Assembly (NCBI RefSeq): GCF_039536765.1
Contig: NZ_BAAAZF010000001.1
Span: forward strand, 496,001-560,000
Reading direction: 5' to 3'
DNA length: 64,000 nucleotides
Origin: Parerythrobacter jejuensis
GTDB lineage: Bacteria > Pseudomonadota > Alphaproteobacteria > Sphingomonadales > Sphingomonadaceae
Shown here: positions 37,414 to 46,938 of the stretch, in pieces
How the letters are laid out: each line of letters starts with the position of its first letter
Numbering within the stretch: position 1 is the first letter of the stretch
Position numbers and translations under genes: made by a program
The notes under the pieces: generated by a model
What the model was told of the DNA's origin: nothing
What the model saw: the letters and a program-made list of their open reading frames with translations, nothing else
Database searches by the model: none

Positions 37414-39720
37414 ATGACAGATAAACAGAACAAGAAACGCGGGAAGCCAAGGCCCCATGGGCTACCTTCCCGCGAGAAAATCCTAGAATTCATTCAATCC
37501 AGCGAAACACCTGCCGGCAAGCGTGAGATTGCCAAGGCCTTTGGGCTCAAAGGCCAGGAGAAGATCGCTCTCAAGAAACGCCTCAAGGATATGGCCGAAG
37601 AGGGGCTGATCGACGGCAAACGTGCGGCCTATCACCGGATGGGCGGTGTGCCGAAAGTGACAGTCCTGAAGGTGGTCGAAATTGACGATGGCGAGCCGAT
37701 CGGCATTCCCGAGAATTGGTCGCCCGATGCGCCTGAGAAGCCGCCACGCCTGACCTTGATCGAAGGAAAGCGAGGGCGTGGGGGCAGCAGAGCCATGCCG
37801 GCTCTGAAACGCGGCGATCGCGTGCTGGCCCGTACAGAAGAAACCGAGCACGGCTGGCGTGCTCATCCGATGAAGAAATTGCCCGCGCGCAGTGAAGGCT
37901 TGATGGGCGTTGTCGAGTTCGATGGCGCAGGCAAACCATGGCTAGCGCCCGTCGACAAACGGATCCGCAATTCCACCCACATCACCGATCTGGGTAACGC
38001 CGAAGAAGGTCAGTTGGTGCTGGCCGAACCGGCTGGCAGATCTGCCCGTGCCGGCGCAAAGGTGGTCGAAGTGCTGGGCGATCCCCTGGCGCCAAAAAGT
38101 TTCAGCCTGATCGCGATTGCCAAGCATGGGATCCCGGATGTCTTTCCGGAGGAAACGCTTGCCGAGGCGGAGCTCGCCGCCAAGTTGCCGCTGAGTGCCG
38201 ATAAGCGCGAAGACCTTCGCGACGTCCCGATCCTCGCAATCGACCCCGCCGATGCACGCGATCATGACGACGCTATCTGGGCTGAGCCCGATGGAAATGG
38301 CGGATTTCGCGCAATTGTCGCAATCGCCGATGTCAGCTTCTTCGTCCGGCCCGGTGGCGCGTTGGACCGCGAGGCGCGCAAACGCGGCAATTCGGTCTAT
38401 TTTCCTGACCGTGTTGTTCCCATGCTACCCGAAGTCCTCAGCGCAAATGTCTGCTCGCTGAAGCAGGGCGAAGATCGCGCGGCGATGGCATGCCATTTGA
38501 ACATTTCTGCCGAGGGGAAAGTGACGTCATGGCGTTTCACGCGCGCCATTGTACGCCTGACCCACAATATCGCCTATGAAGACGCCCAGGCCGCTATCGA
38601 TGCTGGGTCCGCTTCAAAGGAACTGACTGACCTGTGGGCCTGCTGGAAAGTGTTGGCCGCAGCACGTGCTGGCCGCGATCCCTTGGAGCTTGAGCTGCCG
38701 GAGCGCCGCGTAGTTCTCGATGACCAGGGCAAGATCGCAGATATCGCCGTGCGCGAACGGCTCGATGCCCACCGCGTGGTCGAGGATTTCATGATCGCCG
38801 CCAATGTCGCAGCGGCCAAGGCGCTGGAATCAAAAGCCTCTCCGGTTGTTTACCGGATCCATGAGCCGCCGAGTCGGGAAAAGCTTATTGCCTTGCGGGA
38901 CTATCTGGGCACGCAGGGCAAGAAGCTGGCTCTGGGGCAAGTTGTCACACCGACGCTTTTTAACAGGTTTCTCAAAGACGTATCCGATGAAGCTGAGCGC
39001 GCATTGTTGATGGAGGCGGTGCTGCGCAGCCAGATGCAAGCCTATTACGGGCCGAACAATGCTGGGCATTTCGGTCTGGCCTTGGGGTCCTATGCCCATT
39101 TTACATCGCCGATCCGGCGCTATGCGGACTTGCTGGTCCATCGGGCCCTGGTGGACAGTTTCAAGCTGGAACAGCCAAAGCCCAAACAGGATTTGCCCGA
39201 GTATTCAGGCCTTTCCGAGCGGGATCGGGACAATCTCCAGCAAATCACGGATGCTATCAGCACCACCGAGCGCCGTGCCATGGAGGCGGAGCGGGACACG
39301 ATTGACCGCTATGTCGCCGCGTGGCTGTCAGAACATGTCGGCAAGACCTTCGAAACGCGCATCACCGGGGTTCAGAGCTTCGGCTTCTTCGCCACGATCC
39401 TCGAATTCGGCGGCGACGGGCTAGTGCCGGTCTCAACCCTTGGTCGGGAGCATTTCCGCTATGACGAGGCGGCACAGGCGCTTGTGGGTGAGGAAAGCGG
39501 TACCCGATACGAATCCGGGCAACGGCTTAAGCTGAAACTGGCGGAATCCAATGCGCTCACCGGCGCGCTCAAGTTCGAACCGCTGGACGCCGATGGCAAC
39601 CCGATCGAACCACGCGGCAACCGGCAGCCGGATCGCAAGCGACCGGGAAAAGGCAAATTTCTCAAAGGAAAACGCGGCCGCCCGGGCAATATCCGCCATC
39701 AGGGAAAGCGCCGGAAATAG
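37414..39720 (+). CDS. rnr: Ribonuclease R
   Basis: A 768-residue 3'-5' exoribonuclease. Order: N-terminal winged helix (REIAKAFGLKGQEKIALKKR), cold-shock domains, the RNB catalytic domain with acidic site AIDPADARDHDDAIW near residue 275, an S1 domain (GVQSFGFFATI) and a Lys/Arg-rich tail. RNase R degrades structured RNA and acts with tmRNA. Its stop is separated from the convergent stress gene by one base. Confidence 0.95.
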   Translation: MTDKQNKKRGKPRPHGLPSREKILEFIQSSETPAGKREIAKAFGLKGQEKIALKKRLKDMAEEGLIDGKRAAYHRMGGVPKVTVLKVVEIDDGEPIGIPENWSPDAPEKPPRLTLIEGKRGRGGSRAMPALKRGDRVLARTEETEHGWRAHPMKKLPARSEGLMGVVEFDGAGKPWLAPVDKRIRNSTHITDLGNAEEGQLVLAEPAGRSARAGAKVVEVLGDPLAPKSFSLIAIAKHGIPDVFPEETLAEAELAAKLPLSADKREDLRDVPILAIDPADARDHDDAIWAEPDGNGGFRAIVAIADVSFFVRPGGALDREARKRGNSVYFPDRVVPMLPEVLSANVCSLKQGEDRAAMACHLNISAEGKVTSWRFTRAIVRLTHNIAYEDAQAAIDAGSASKELTDLWACWKVLAAARAGRDPLELELPERRVVLDDQGKIADIAVRERLDAHRVVEDFMIAANVAAAKALESKASPVVYRIHEPPSREKLIALRDYLGTQGKKLALGQVVTPTLFNRFLKDVSDEAERALLMEAVLRSQMQAYYGPNNAGHFGLALGSYAHFTSPIRRYADLLVHRALVDSFKLEQPKPKQDLPEYSGLSERDRDNLQQITDAISTTERRAMEAERDTIDRYVAAWLSEHVGKTFETRITGVQSFGFFATILEFGGDGLVPVSTLGREHFRYDEAAQALVGEESGTRYESGQRLKLKLAESNALTGALKFEPLDADGNPIEPRGNRQPDRKRPGKGKFLKGKRGRPGNIRHQGKRRK

Positions 39721-39721
39721 A

Positions 39722-40171
39722 TTACGTCAGCCGGTCAATATCCTCGGTAGTAAAGGTGCCGGGGATGACATAGAGCGGGCAGGGCAGGTTGCCTGCATTG
39801 GCGCTGAAATGAGCGACTAGCGGCCCGGGATTGCTCTCGGCTGCGGCGAGCACCAGGGCAGCGACCTCTTTGTGGTCGGTGAGGTATGCCTTGATCACGG
39901 CCTGGCCTTCGCCAACGCGTACAGCGATGGTCGGCATCTTGCCGCTTTCGCTGAACAGATTTCCGGCTGCGCTGGTGGCGATCGCCTCTGCCCGGTCGTG
40001 CGCTTCCTGTTCGATCGTGGCCTGCACTCCGCCAAATGCGTTGAAGTTCTGCGGCTGCACCAGCGCCAGGATATGCACCGATCCCCCTGTCGCGGCGGCC
40101 CTGCGCGAGGCGAACCGCAACGCTTTGCGGGCCTCTTCCGTCTCGTCCATGATCACCAGATAGACGCGCAT
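39722..40171 (-). CDS. Universal stress protein UspA family
   Basis: A 149-residue UspA-fold protein: the beta-strand start MRVYLVIMDETEEARKAL, AATGGSVHILALVQP, and the end CPLYVIPG. The nucleotide-binding G-2x-G-9x-G(S/T) motif is incomplete, so it may not bind ATP. It is a single gene convergent with rnr and divergent from the pyruvate dehydrogenase E2 gene, with 177 bases between the starts. Confidence 0.85.
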   Translation of the reverse strand: MRVYLVIMDETEEARKALRFASRRAAATGGSVHILALVQPQNFNAFGGVQATIEQEAHDRAEAIATSAAGNLFSESGKMPTIAVRVGEGQAVIKAYLTDHKEVAALVLAAAESNPGPLVAHFSANAGNLPCPLYVIPGTFTTEDIDRLT

Positions 40172-40250
40172 GCAGTTGTTTCCCGTTGCCCCCGATCACC
40201 TGTCCGATCGTATGTGCGGTATCCGCTGAAATCGTATGCATATCAAGTTC

Positions 40251-40280
40251 GCGGCAAGATTGGGCCAAGAACCTTGCCGC
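40251..40280 (+). promoter_or_regulatory. Inverted repeat upstream of the E2 gene
   Basis: GCGGCAAG and CTTGCCGC form an 8-bp stem with a 14-base spacer, about 70 bases before the E2 ATG. A shorter repeat GCGG-TAT-CCGC lies at 40216-40226. Either could be an operator in this divergent 177-base region; only the symmetry is observed. Confidence 0.3.
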
Positions 40281-40348
40281 AAGCGCCCAAATTGGCCAAA
40301 GCGTAGCGGAAACAAGGCCTCCCCAGCGAAGGATGACAAGAGCAGCCC

Positions 40349-41776
40349 ATGCCGACACAGATCAAGATGCCCGCACTTTCGCCCACGATGGAGGAAGGGA
40401 CGCTTGCCAAATGGCTGGTCAAGGTCGGGGATACGGTCAATTCCGGCGACATCATGGCCGAGATCGAGACCGATAAGGCAACCATGGAATTCGAAGCTGT
40501 GGACGAGGGCACAGTGGCCCAGATCCTGATCGAAGAGGGCAGCGAGAATGTGAAGGTCGGCGAAGTGATCGCCGTGCTGGCGGAAGAGGGCGAAGACCTC
40601 GACGCCGCCAAGAACGCCAGCGCGGAGCCAGCGCAAGCACCGGTTCCGCAACCCGCGCCATCCTCTGCACCGGCACCGTCGCCCGATGGTATTGCTGCGA
40701 CACCCTCGGCCAAGAAGCTGGCGGCCGAAACCGGCGTGGATCTGGCCAGCATTGCGGGCACTGGCCCCAATGGTCGGATCACTAAAGGCGATGTCGAAGA
40801 AGCGGCAGGCGGCGCCACCGCGTCGGCACCTGCTGCGTCGCCCGAACCTGCCCCGGCACCGTCACCCGCCGCAACGACATCAAGCGATCGAATCATTGCA
40901 TCGCCTCTTGCAAAGCGGATTGCAGAACAAAAGGGCGTGGACCTGGCGACGGTTTCAGGCAGCGGCCCGAATGGACGGATCGTGAAAGCCGATGTCGAAA
41001 ACGCGACGCCTGGCGCTGCCGCTCCAGCAAAGGCGGCGGCGACCGCAACGGCTCCATCCGCCCCTGCCACCGCGCCGGAATTCGGCGCGCCATACGAGGA
41101 AGAAAAACTCTCCAATGTGCGCAAAGTCATCGCGCGCCGCCTGACGGAGAGCAAGCAGACCGTCCCGCATTATTACCTGACGATGGACATCAATCTCGAT
41201 CCGTTGCTGGCGCTGCGCAAGCAGCTGAACGCTTCGCTGGAGGCAGACGGGATCAAGCTTTCGGTGAACGATTTGCTGATCAAGGCACTGGCGCGTGCGC
41301 TCATCCGCGTGCCGCAATGCAATGTCAGCTTCCAGGGCGACACGCTGCACAAATACACCCGCGCCGATGTCTCCGTGGCCGTTGCCGCGCCGAGTGGCCT
41401 TATCACGCCCATCATCACCGAAGCGGATACCAAGGGCCTCGGCCAAATCAGTACCCAGATGAAGGAACTCGCCGGGAAGGCCCGCGACGGTAAGTTGCAG
41501 CCGCACGAATATCAGGGCGGCACGGCCAGCCTGTCCAATCTCGGCATGTTCGGGATCAAGCAGTTCGACGCGGTCATCAACCCGCCCCAGGGGATGATCT
41601 TGGCTGTCGGCGCAGGCGAGCAACGTCCGCATGTGGTGGATGGTGCGCTGCAAGTCGCCACCGTGATGAGCGCCAGCGGCAGCTTCGACCACCGCGCGAT
41701 CGACGGCGCGGACGGCGCACAATTGATGGAAGCCTTCAAGCAGCTGTGTGAGAACCCGATGGGGCTGGTGGTTTAG
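40349..41776 (+). CDS. pdhC: Pyruvate dehydrogenase E2 (dihydrolipoamide acetyltransferase) with two subunit-binding domains
   Basis: 475 residues. One lipoyl domain (1-80, Lys43 in ETDKATME) is followed by an Ala/Pro linker and two peripheral-subunit-binding domains, about 115-152 ([19 protein letters not shown]) and 182-219 ([19 protein letters not shown]). The catalytic domain begins near 250 and ends with [14 protein letters not shown], which holds the active histidine. It transfers acetyl from E1 to CoA. One binding domain is normal; the second is unusual. The short lipoyl region and [12 protein letters not shown] suit pyruvate dehydrogenase better than oxoglutarate dehydrogenase. E1 genes are not in the window. 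Confidence 0.92.
   Translation: MPTQIKMPALSPTMEEGTLAKWLVKVGDTVNSGDIMAEIETDKATMEFEAVDEGTVAQILIEEGSENVKVGEVIAVLAEEGEDLDAAKNASAEPAQAPVPQPAPSSAPAPSPDGIAATPSAKKLAAETGVDLASIAGTGPNGRITKGDVEEAAGGATASAPAASPEPAPAPSPAATTSSDRIIASPLAKRIAEQKGVDLATVSGSGPNGRIVKADVENATPGAAAPAKAAATATAPSAPATAPEFGAPYEEEKLSNVRKVIARRLTESKQTVPHYYLTMDINLDPLLALRKQLNASLEADGIKLSVNDLLIKALARALIRVPQCNVSFQGDTLHKYTRADVSVAVAAPSGLITPIITEADTKGLGQISTQMKELAGKARDGKLQPHEYQGGTASLSNLGMFGIKQFDAVINPPQGMILAVGAGEQRPHVVDGALQVATVMSASGSFDHRAIDGADGAQLMEAFKQLCENPMGLVV
40691..41005 (+). repeat. Tandem duplication of the E3/E1-binding domain inside the E2 gene
   Basis: Two related segments of about 114 bases, 40691-40804 and 40892-41005, encode the two subunit-binding domains. 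Shared residues include GVDLA, GPNGRI, K-DVE and an Ala-Lys pair near the start. The nucleotide copies have diverged, so the duplication is not recent. Confidence 0.75.
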
Positions 41777-41780
41777 GCTT

Positions 41781-42179
41781 GTGACCCGTGGCGAACTTAC
41801 AATCCGCGCCACTGCCATGCCTGCCGACACAAACCCTTATGGCGGGGTCTTCGGAGGCTGGTTGATGGCGCAGATGGCACTCGGAGCGGGTTCGCTTGCG
41901 TCCCGCGTAGGTCAAGGGAAGGCAGTGGTAGTTTCGGCCACCGACTTTGCGTTTCCCGGTGCCATGGCAGTGGGTGACGAGCTTTCGGTCTATTGCGACA
42001 TTGCGGCCACCGGCACCACGTCACTTACTATCAGTGCCGAGGCTATCGCCCGCGAGCGCAACGGCGAAGCGACCACCAAAGTCGCGCAGGGCACTTTCAA
42101 ATTCGTCGTTCTTGACGACAACAACACGCCGCGCGCCGTCGCGGCCAAGCCTCTCCCCAAGGAAAATGACAATGGCTGA
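41781..42179 (+). CDS. Hotdog-fold acyl-CoA thioesterase
   Basis: 132 residues from GTG 41781, five bases after the E2 stop; an in-frame start at 41748 inside E2 is less likely. It has the YciA/acyl-CoA thioesterase pattern: ADTNPYGGVFGGWLMAQMALGAG with the catalytic acidic residue, then VSATDFAFPGAMAVGDEL and GTTSLTISAEAIAR. It hydrolyses acyl-CoAs. Its 3' end overlaps the E3 gene by 8 bases, so it is translated together with the dehydrogenase components. Confidence 0.85.
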   Translation: MTRGELTIRATAMPADTNPYGGVFGGWLMAQMALGAGSLASRVGQGKAVVVSATDFAFPGAMAVGDELSVYCDIAATGTTSLTISAEAIARERNGEATTKVAQGTFKFVVLDDNNTPRAVAAKPLPKENDNG

Positions 42180-43584
42180 CACCTCCTATGACGTGATCGT
42201 TCTCGGCTCCGGCCCTGGCGGATATGTCTCTGCCATCCGCTGTGCGCAGCTCGGTTTGACAACCGCCATTGTGGAGCGCGAGAATCTGGGCGGTATCTGC
42301 CTCAATTGGGGCTGCATCCCGACCAAGGCCCTGCTGCGTTCGGCCGAGATATTCCACTATATGCAAAACGCCGGCGATTACGGCCTGAAAGCGCAGAAGA
42401 TCGAGGCTGATCTGGAAGCAGTGGTGAAGCGTAGCCGCGGCGTGGCCAAGCAGCTCAACCAGGGCGTCACCCACCTGATGAAGAAGAACAAGATCACGGT
42501 GCATATGGGGGAGGGCACGCTGACCGGCCCGACCTCGCTGACTGTGAAAGGCGACAAGGGCGAAGAAAAGCTCACCGCCAAGCATGTGATCGTGGCAACC
42601 GGTGCACGGGCCCGCGACCTGCCGTTTGCTCCTGCTGACGGCAAGCGCATCTGGACCTATCGCACGGCGATGACTCCACCGGAAATGCCCAAAAAGCTGC
42701 TCGTTATCGGCAGCGGCGCTATCGGGATCGAATTCGCCAGCTTCTACAATGATATGGGCGCCGATGTGACCGTAGTCGAAATGCTCGACCGCGTGGTGCC
42801 GGTGGAAGATGCGGAAGTCTCTGCTTTCCTTGAAAAATCGCTCACCAAACAAGGCATGACGATCATGACCGGGGCTGGGGTCGAGGATCTAAAAGTCGGC
42901 GCGAATGGCGTGAAGGCGAAGATCAAGGGCAAGGATGGCAAGGTCAGCGAAACCGAGTTCAGCCATGTGATCTCCGCCATCGGTATTGTGCCCAACACTG
43001 AGAATATCGGGATTGAGAAGCTGGCCGAGATGGATCGCGGCTTTATCCAGATCGATCCATATGGCCGCACCAAGTCCAAGGGCCTGTGGGCGATCGGTGA
43101 TTGCACCCCGGGGCCATGGCTAGCGCACAAGGCGAGCCACGAGGGGGTCACCGCAGCCGAGGCGATTGCGCAGGAATTGGGCAACAAAGAAGTCCACCCC
43201 CATGCGCTCGATCGGAATAACATCCCGGGCTGCACCTATTGCCACCCGCAAATCGCCAGCGTCGGCATGACCGAGGCAAAAGCCAAGGAAGCCGGCTATG
43301 ATCTCAAAGTCGGCAACTTCCCTTTCATCGGCAATGGCAAGGCGATTGCGCTGGGCGAGGCCGAGGGGTTCATCAAGACCATTTTTGATGCCAAGACCGG
43401 CGAATTGCTGGGGGCACACATGATTGGTGCAGAGGTGACCGAGCTGATCCAGGGCTATACCGTCGGCAAGCAGCTGGAGACGACCGAGGCCGAACTGATG
43501 CAGACCGTCTTCCCGCATCCCACGCTCTCCGAAATGATGCATGAAAGCGTGCTGGGCGCGTACGGGCGCACGCTACATATGTGA
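42172..43584 (+). CDS. lpdA: Dihydrolipoyl dehydrogenase (E3)
   Basis: 470 residues. The FAD site is IVLGSGPGGYVSAIRCAQ; the redox disulfide is Cys43-x4-Cys48 (GGICLNWGCIPTKA); the NAD site is VIGSGAIGIEFASFY; the C-terminus has the active His-Pro pair in TVFPHPTLSEMMHE. It reoxidises the lipoyl group of E2. ATG 42172 is chosen over 42166 because AAGGA is correctly spaced. It is the third gene of the E2-thioesterase-E3 unit. Confidence 0.96.
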   Translation: MADTSYDVIVLGSGPGGYVSAIRCAQLGLTTAIVERENLGGICLNWGCIPTKALLRSAEIFHYMQNAGDYGLKAQKIEADLEAVVKRSRGVAKQLNQGVTHLMKKNKITVHMGEGTLTGPTSLTVKGDKGEEKLTAKHVIVATGARARDLPFAPADGKRIWTYRTAMTPPEMPKKLLVIGSGAIGIEFASFYNDMGADVTVVEMLDRVVPVEDAEVSAFLEKSLTKQGMTIMTGAGVEDLKVGANGVKAKIKGKDGKVSETEFSHVISAIGIVPNTENIGIEKLAEMDRGFIQIDPYGRTKSKGLWAIGDCTPGPWLAHKASHEGVTAAEAIAQELGNKEVHPHALDRNNIPGCTYCHPQIASVGMTEAKAKEAGYDLKVGNFPFIGNGKAIALGEAEGFIKTIFDAKTGELLGAHMIGAEVTELIQGYTVGKQLETTEAELMQTVFPHPTLSEMMHESVLGAYGRTLHM

Positions 43585-43619
43585 TTGCCCGCCTTCCCAA
43601 TTTTCCTGGAGTATCTGCC

Positions 43620-44879
43620 ATGATGAAACGTGCTATTCTCGGCCTTGCGGCACTGACCGCTCCATTCGCGGCAGCACAGGCTGAAACGACTTATGTCGTG
43701 GCCGACCGGATGCTGGAGGTCGAGACAGGGCGCTATATCGCAGACCCGGTCATCGCGGTTGAAGATGGCAGGGTAACAGCCATCACGACGGGTACGGCGC
43801 CCGAAGGTGCCGCAGTGGTCGACTTATCGGGGCACACGATCCTTCCTGGCCTGATCGATATGCATGTCCATCTGGATGGTAGGCCTGAATATGGCGGCTA
43901 TTCCGGTCTGCAGTTTACCGACCGGTTCTGGACCGTGATCGGCGTCGCCAACGCCAAGAAGATGCTCGATGCGGGTTTCACTACGGTCCGCAATGTCGGG
44001 GCCAGCGACTACAATGTGGTCGGCCTGGACCAGGCAATCGAAGAGGGGTGGGTACCGGGCCCGCGGATAGTCGGTGCCGGTAATTCGCTCGGCGCAACCG
44101 GAGGCCATTGCGACAGCACGTTTCTGCCGCCCAGTTTCAACCAGACGAGCCCCGCAGTCGGCGACAGCCCCGATGAGCTGCGCAAGCGCGTGCGCGAACA
44201 GCGCAAATATGGCGCTGAAGTGATCAAGGCGTGCGCCACAGGTGGTGTGTTCAGCCGCAATACGGCTCCGGGTATCCAGCAGCTTACCCTCGAAGAGCTG
44301 ACAGCAATTGCCAATGAAGCACATTTCTGGGGCTTGAAGGCGGCCGCCCACGCCCATGGCGCAGCAGGCATCAAAGCGGCTATTCGCGCAGGCTTCGATA
44401 CGATCGAGCATGCCAGTTTCATCGATGACGAAGGCATCCGGCTGGCAAAAGAACGCGGCACGTACCTGTCGATGGATATCTTCAACACCGATTATACGCT
44501 CAGCCAAGGCGAGGCGAATGGTGTGCTGGAGGAAAACCTTGCCAAGGAGCGGCTCGTTTCCAAGGCCCAGCGCGACAATTTCACCAAGGCCCACCGCGCC
44601 GGGGTAAAATTGGTATTTGGCAGCGATGCAGGCGTGATGCCTCATGAGACGGTCGGCGGCCAGTTTGCGGTGATGGTCCGGCTGGGCATGAGCCCGCTCG
44701 AAGCGATCCAGGCTGCGACGATCAATGCAGCGGAGGCCCTCGGGCAATCTGGTGAAGTCGGCACAATCAAGGTGGGTGCATGGGCCGATATTATCGCAGT
44801 CGATGGCGATCCCCTTGCCGATCCTGCCGAACTGGCCGATGTGGATGCGGTGGTGAAGGGCGGCAAACTGGTCGACTAG
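43620..44879 (+). CDS. Exported amidohydrolase, Xaa-Pro dipeptidase-like
   Basis: 419 residues from ATG 43620, with GGAG eight bases upstream. A signal peptide (AILGLAALTAPFAAAQA) is followed by a metal-dependent amidohydrolase: the HxH site GLIDMHVHLDG, a lysine candidate in VIKACATGGVF, AAHAHGAAGIKAAI, DTIEHASF and the aspartate in FGSDAGVMPH. The family includes imidazolonepropionase-like and prolidase-like enzymes; this exported branch is common in Sphingomonadales. Substrate unknown. Confidence 0.87.
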   Translation: MMKRAILGLAALTAPFAAAQAETTYVVADRMLEVETGRYIADPVIAVEDGRVTAITTGTAPEGAAVVDLSGHTILPGLIDMHVHLDGRPEYGGYSGLQFTDRFWTVIGVANAKKMLDAGFTTVRNVGASDYNVVGLDQAIEEGWVPGPRIVGAGNSLGATGGHCDSTFLPPSFNQTSPAVGDSPDELRKRVREQRKYGAEVIKACATGGVFSRNTAPGIQQLTLEELTAIANEAHFWGLKAAAHAHGAAGIKAAIRAGFDTIEHASFIDDEGIRLAKERGTYLSMDIFNTDYTLSQGEANGVLEENLAKERLVSKAQRDNFTKAHRAGVKLVFGSDAGVMPHETVGGQFAVMVRLGMSPLEAIQAATINAAEALGQSGEVGTIKVGAWADIIAVDGDPLADPAELADVDAVVKGGKLVD

Positions 44880-44906
44880 GTACGCCGCAAAAGGGGCAAC
44901 GGGCCA

Positions 44907-46766
44907 ATGGGTAATTTCCTACTTCTTGCGTTCATCCTGCTTGTCGCAGGGGTGGTGGCGGTGCCTCTGGCGATCCGTTTCGGCCTTGGCACAGTCTTGG
45001 GCTACTTGCTGGCGGGGATGGCGCTCAGCCCGCTGCTTGGCTTGCTGGGCGTAAATGTCGAGCAGCTGCAACAGTTCGCCGAATTCGGGGTGGTGATGAT
45101 GCTGTTCATCATCGGTCTGGAACTGGAGCCAAAGCGACTGTGGGAAATGCGCAACCGCCTGATGGGGTTAGGCGGCGGCCAGGTTATCCTCACCACACTG
45201 ATCATCGCAGGTATTTCCCTCGCTTCCGGGAGTGTCTGGCAAACTGCTCTCGCGACAGGCATGATCCTCGCGCTTTCCTCGACCGCGATCGTCTTGCAGA
45301 CTTTGGAGGAGAAGAACCTTCTCAAGACCCAAGGCGGCGAGTCGGCGTTCTCGGTCCTGCTGGTGCAGGATGTCGCTGTCATCCCCATGCTGGCTCTGCT
45401 GCCTTTGCTTGCCCTTCCGGAGTTAGCCGGAGTTTCAGGAGGAGAAGAGGCCGGCGCCCACGGCCATGGCGGGATGAGTATTGTGGACGGCCTTCCGGCG
45501 TGGTTGGCAGGTCTGATCACGCTTGGCTCGGTCGGATTGGTAGTGCTGATCGGTACCTATCTGACGCGCCCTGTCTTTCGCTTCATCGCAGCCGCGAAGC
45601 TGCGCGAGATGTTTACCGCGACAGCCTTGCTGTTCGTCATCGGTATCGCCTTGCTGATGGTACTGGTCGGTCTTTCGCCGGCACTGGGTGCTTTCGTCGC
45701 CGGAGTCGTGCTGGCCAATAGCGAGTACCGTCATGAACTTGAGGCCGACATCAATCCCTTCAAAAGCCTGTTGCTCGGCCTGTTCTTCATCACTGTCGGT
45801 GCGGGCATCAACTTTGCGTTGGCCTTCGAACAATTCGGCAGTGTGATCTTCTGGACGGCTGTTCTGCTCGCCAGCAAGATGCTGGTGTTGTTCGGCATCG
45901 GTAAGGCATTCCATCTTAGCGGTCAGGATCGCTGGCTCTTCACCCTCAGCCTCGCGCAAGCGGGCGAATTCGGCTTCGTGCTGATCGCTTTTGCCTTGGG
46001 CAACGCCGTCTTGCCCCAGGCCCAGGCTGACTTGCTGCTGCTGGTCGTTGCCTTCTCCATGTTGGTCACGCCCCTGCTGTTCATTCTTTACGACAAGCTG
46101 ATCGCACCGATGTTCACCAAGACGGAAGAGCGTGAGGCGGATGCCATCGAGGAATCGAACGACATTATCATCGCCGGACGTGGCCGGGTGGGCGGTATCG
46201 TCGATCGGATGCTCAACGGGGCGGGCTACTCCGCGACCGTCATCGACTACGATTCTCGCCATATCGCCAATATGGAGAAGTTCGGAACCAAGGCCTATTT
46301 CGGGGATGCAACACGGGCGGATTTGCTGATGAGCGCCGGCATAGCCAACGCCAAGCTGCTGGTTGTCGCGCTCGACGAGAAGGACCAGATCGACAAGCTG
46401 GTGGCCTATGTCATCCAGAATTATCCGCACGTACATGTCACCGCGCGCGCTATCGATCGTGACCATGTTTTCAAACTTTGGGCGCTCGGCTGCCGCGATA
46501 TCATCCGCGAGACCTATGATGGCGCAGTCCGCATGGGGCGTTCTGCATTCGAGGCCCTCGGGCAAGACCGCCAGGCCGCTCAGGCGATGGCTGATGCGTT
46601 CGAAGAAATGGACCGGAGCTCGATGATCCAGGTCGCCGATGTCTACAAGATCGACGTCCCGGCTTGGGAGAACGAGGAACTCGTCGCCAAAGTCCGTGAA
46701 ATGCGTACCGAGTGGGATCCCAAGCTGCGTGACATGATGGACGCAATCATCAAGCGCGGGAAATAG
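44907..46766 (+). CDS. Monovalent cation:proton antiporter-2 (KefB/KefC-like)
   Basis: A 619-residue membrane protein with about 12-13 helices in residues 1-400 (e.g. FGLGTVLGYLLAGMALSPL, VGLSPALGAFVAGVVLANSEY) and a cytosolic TrkA-N domain from about 415 (IIAGRGRVGGIVDRML, VIDYD). It belongs to the CPA2 family, which exchanges K+ or Na+ for protons; KefB/C are gated by glutathione adducts. A helper KefG/F gene is absent. The tRNA-Ser gene on the other strand follows closely. Confidence 0.9.
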   Translation: MGNFLLLAFILLVAGVVAVPLAIRFGLGTVLGYLLAGMALSPLLGLLGVNVEQLQQFAEFGVVMMLFIIGLELEPKRLWEMRNRLMGLGGGQVILTTLIIAGISLASGSVWQTALATGMILALSSTAIVLQTLEEKNLLKTQGGESAFSVLLVQDVAVIPMLALLPLLALPELAGVSGGEEAGAHGHGGMSIVDGLPAWLAGLITLGSVGLVVLIGTYLTRPVFRFIAAAKLREMFTATALLFVIGIALLMVLVGLSPALGAFVAGVVLANSEYRHELEADINPFKSLLLGLFFITVGAGINFALAFEQFGSVIFWTAVLLASKMLVLFGIGKAFHLSGQDRWLFTLSLAQAGEFGFVLIAFALGNAVLPQAQADLLLLVVAFSMLVTPLLFILYDKLIAPMFTKTEEREADAIEESNDIIIAGRGRVGGIVDRMLNGAGYSATVIDYDSRHIANMEKFGTKAYFGDATRADLLMSAGIANAKLLVVALDEKDQIDKLVAYVIQNYPHVHVTARAIDRDHVFKLWALGCRDIIRETYDGAVRMGRSAFEALGQDRQAAQAMADAFEEMDRSSMIQVADVYKIDVPAWENEELVAKVREMRTEWDPKLRDMMDAIIKRGK

Positions 46767-46781
46767 CGGCTTCGGCAAGGC

Positions 46782-46871
46782 TGGCGGACAGGGTGGGATT
46801 CGAACCCACGAAGGGCTTGCACCCTTGCTGGTTTTCAAGACCAGTGCATTCAACCGCTCTGCCACCTGTCC
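46782..46871 (-). tRNA. tRNA-Ser (anticodon TGA)
   Basis: A 90-base class II tRNA with encoded CCA. The acceptor stem GGACAGG pairs with CCTGTCC, followed by the G discriminator and CCA. The anticodon stem CTGGT/ACCAG holds the loop CTTGAAA, giving anticodon TGA for UCA/UCG-type serine codons. A variable arm (AAGGGTGCAAGCCCTT) and the T loop GGTTCGAATCC are present. Confidence 0.97.
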
Positions 46872-46938
46872 GCAGCGCAACGCTCGCTAGCTTGCAGCTT
46901 GGCTATTGTCACTAGCAATCATCGCCTTAGAAAGCCTC

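Noticed and set aside
46782-46871. Attachment site or genomic island next to tRNA-Ser
   Set aside because: Flanking genes are ordinary on both sides and no repeat of the tRNA 3' end was seen in the window.
45435-46880. 481-codon frame antisense to the CPA2 antiporter
   Set aside because: It runs through the tRNA-Ser gene and its translation is Gln/His/Asp-rich without a family match; it is a shadow of the antiporter.
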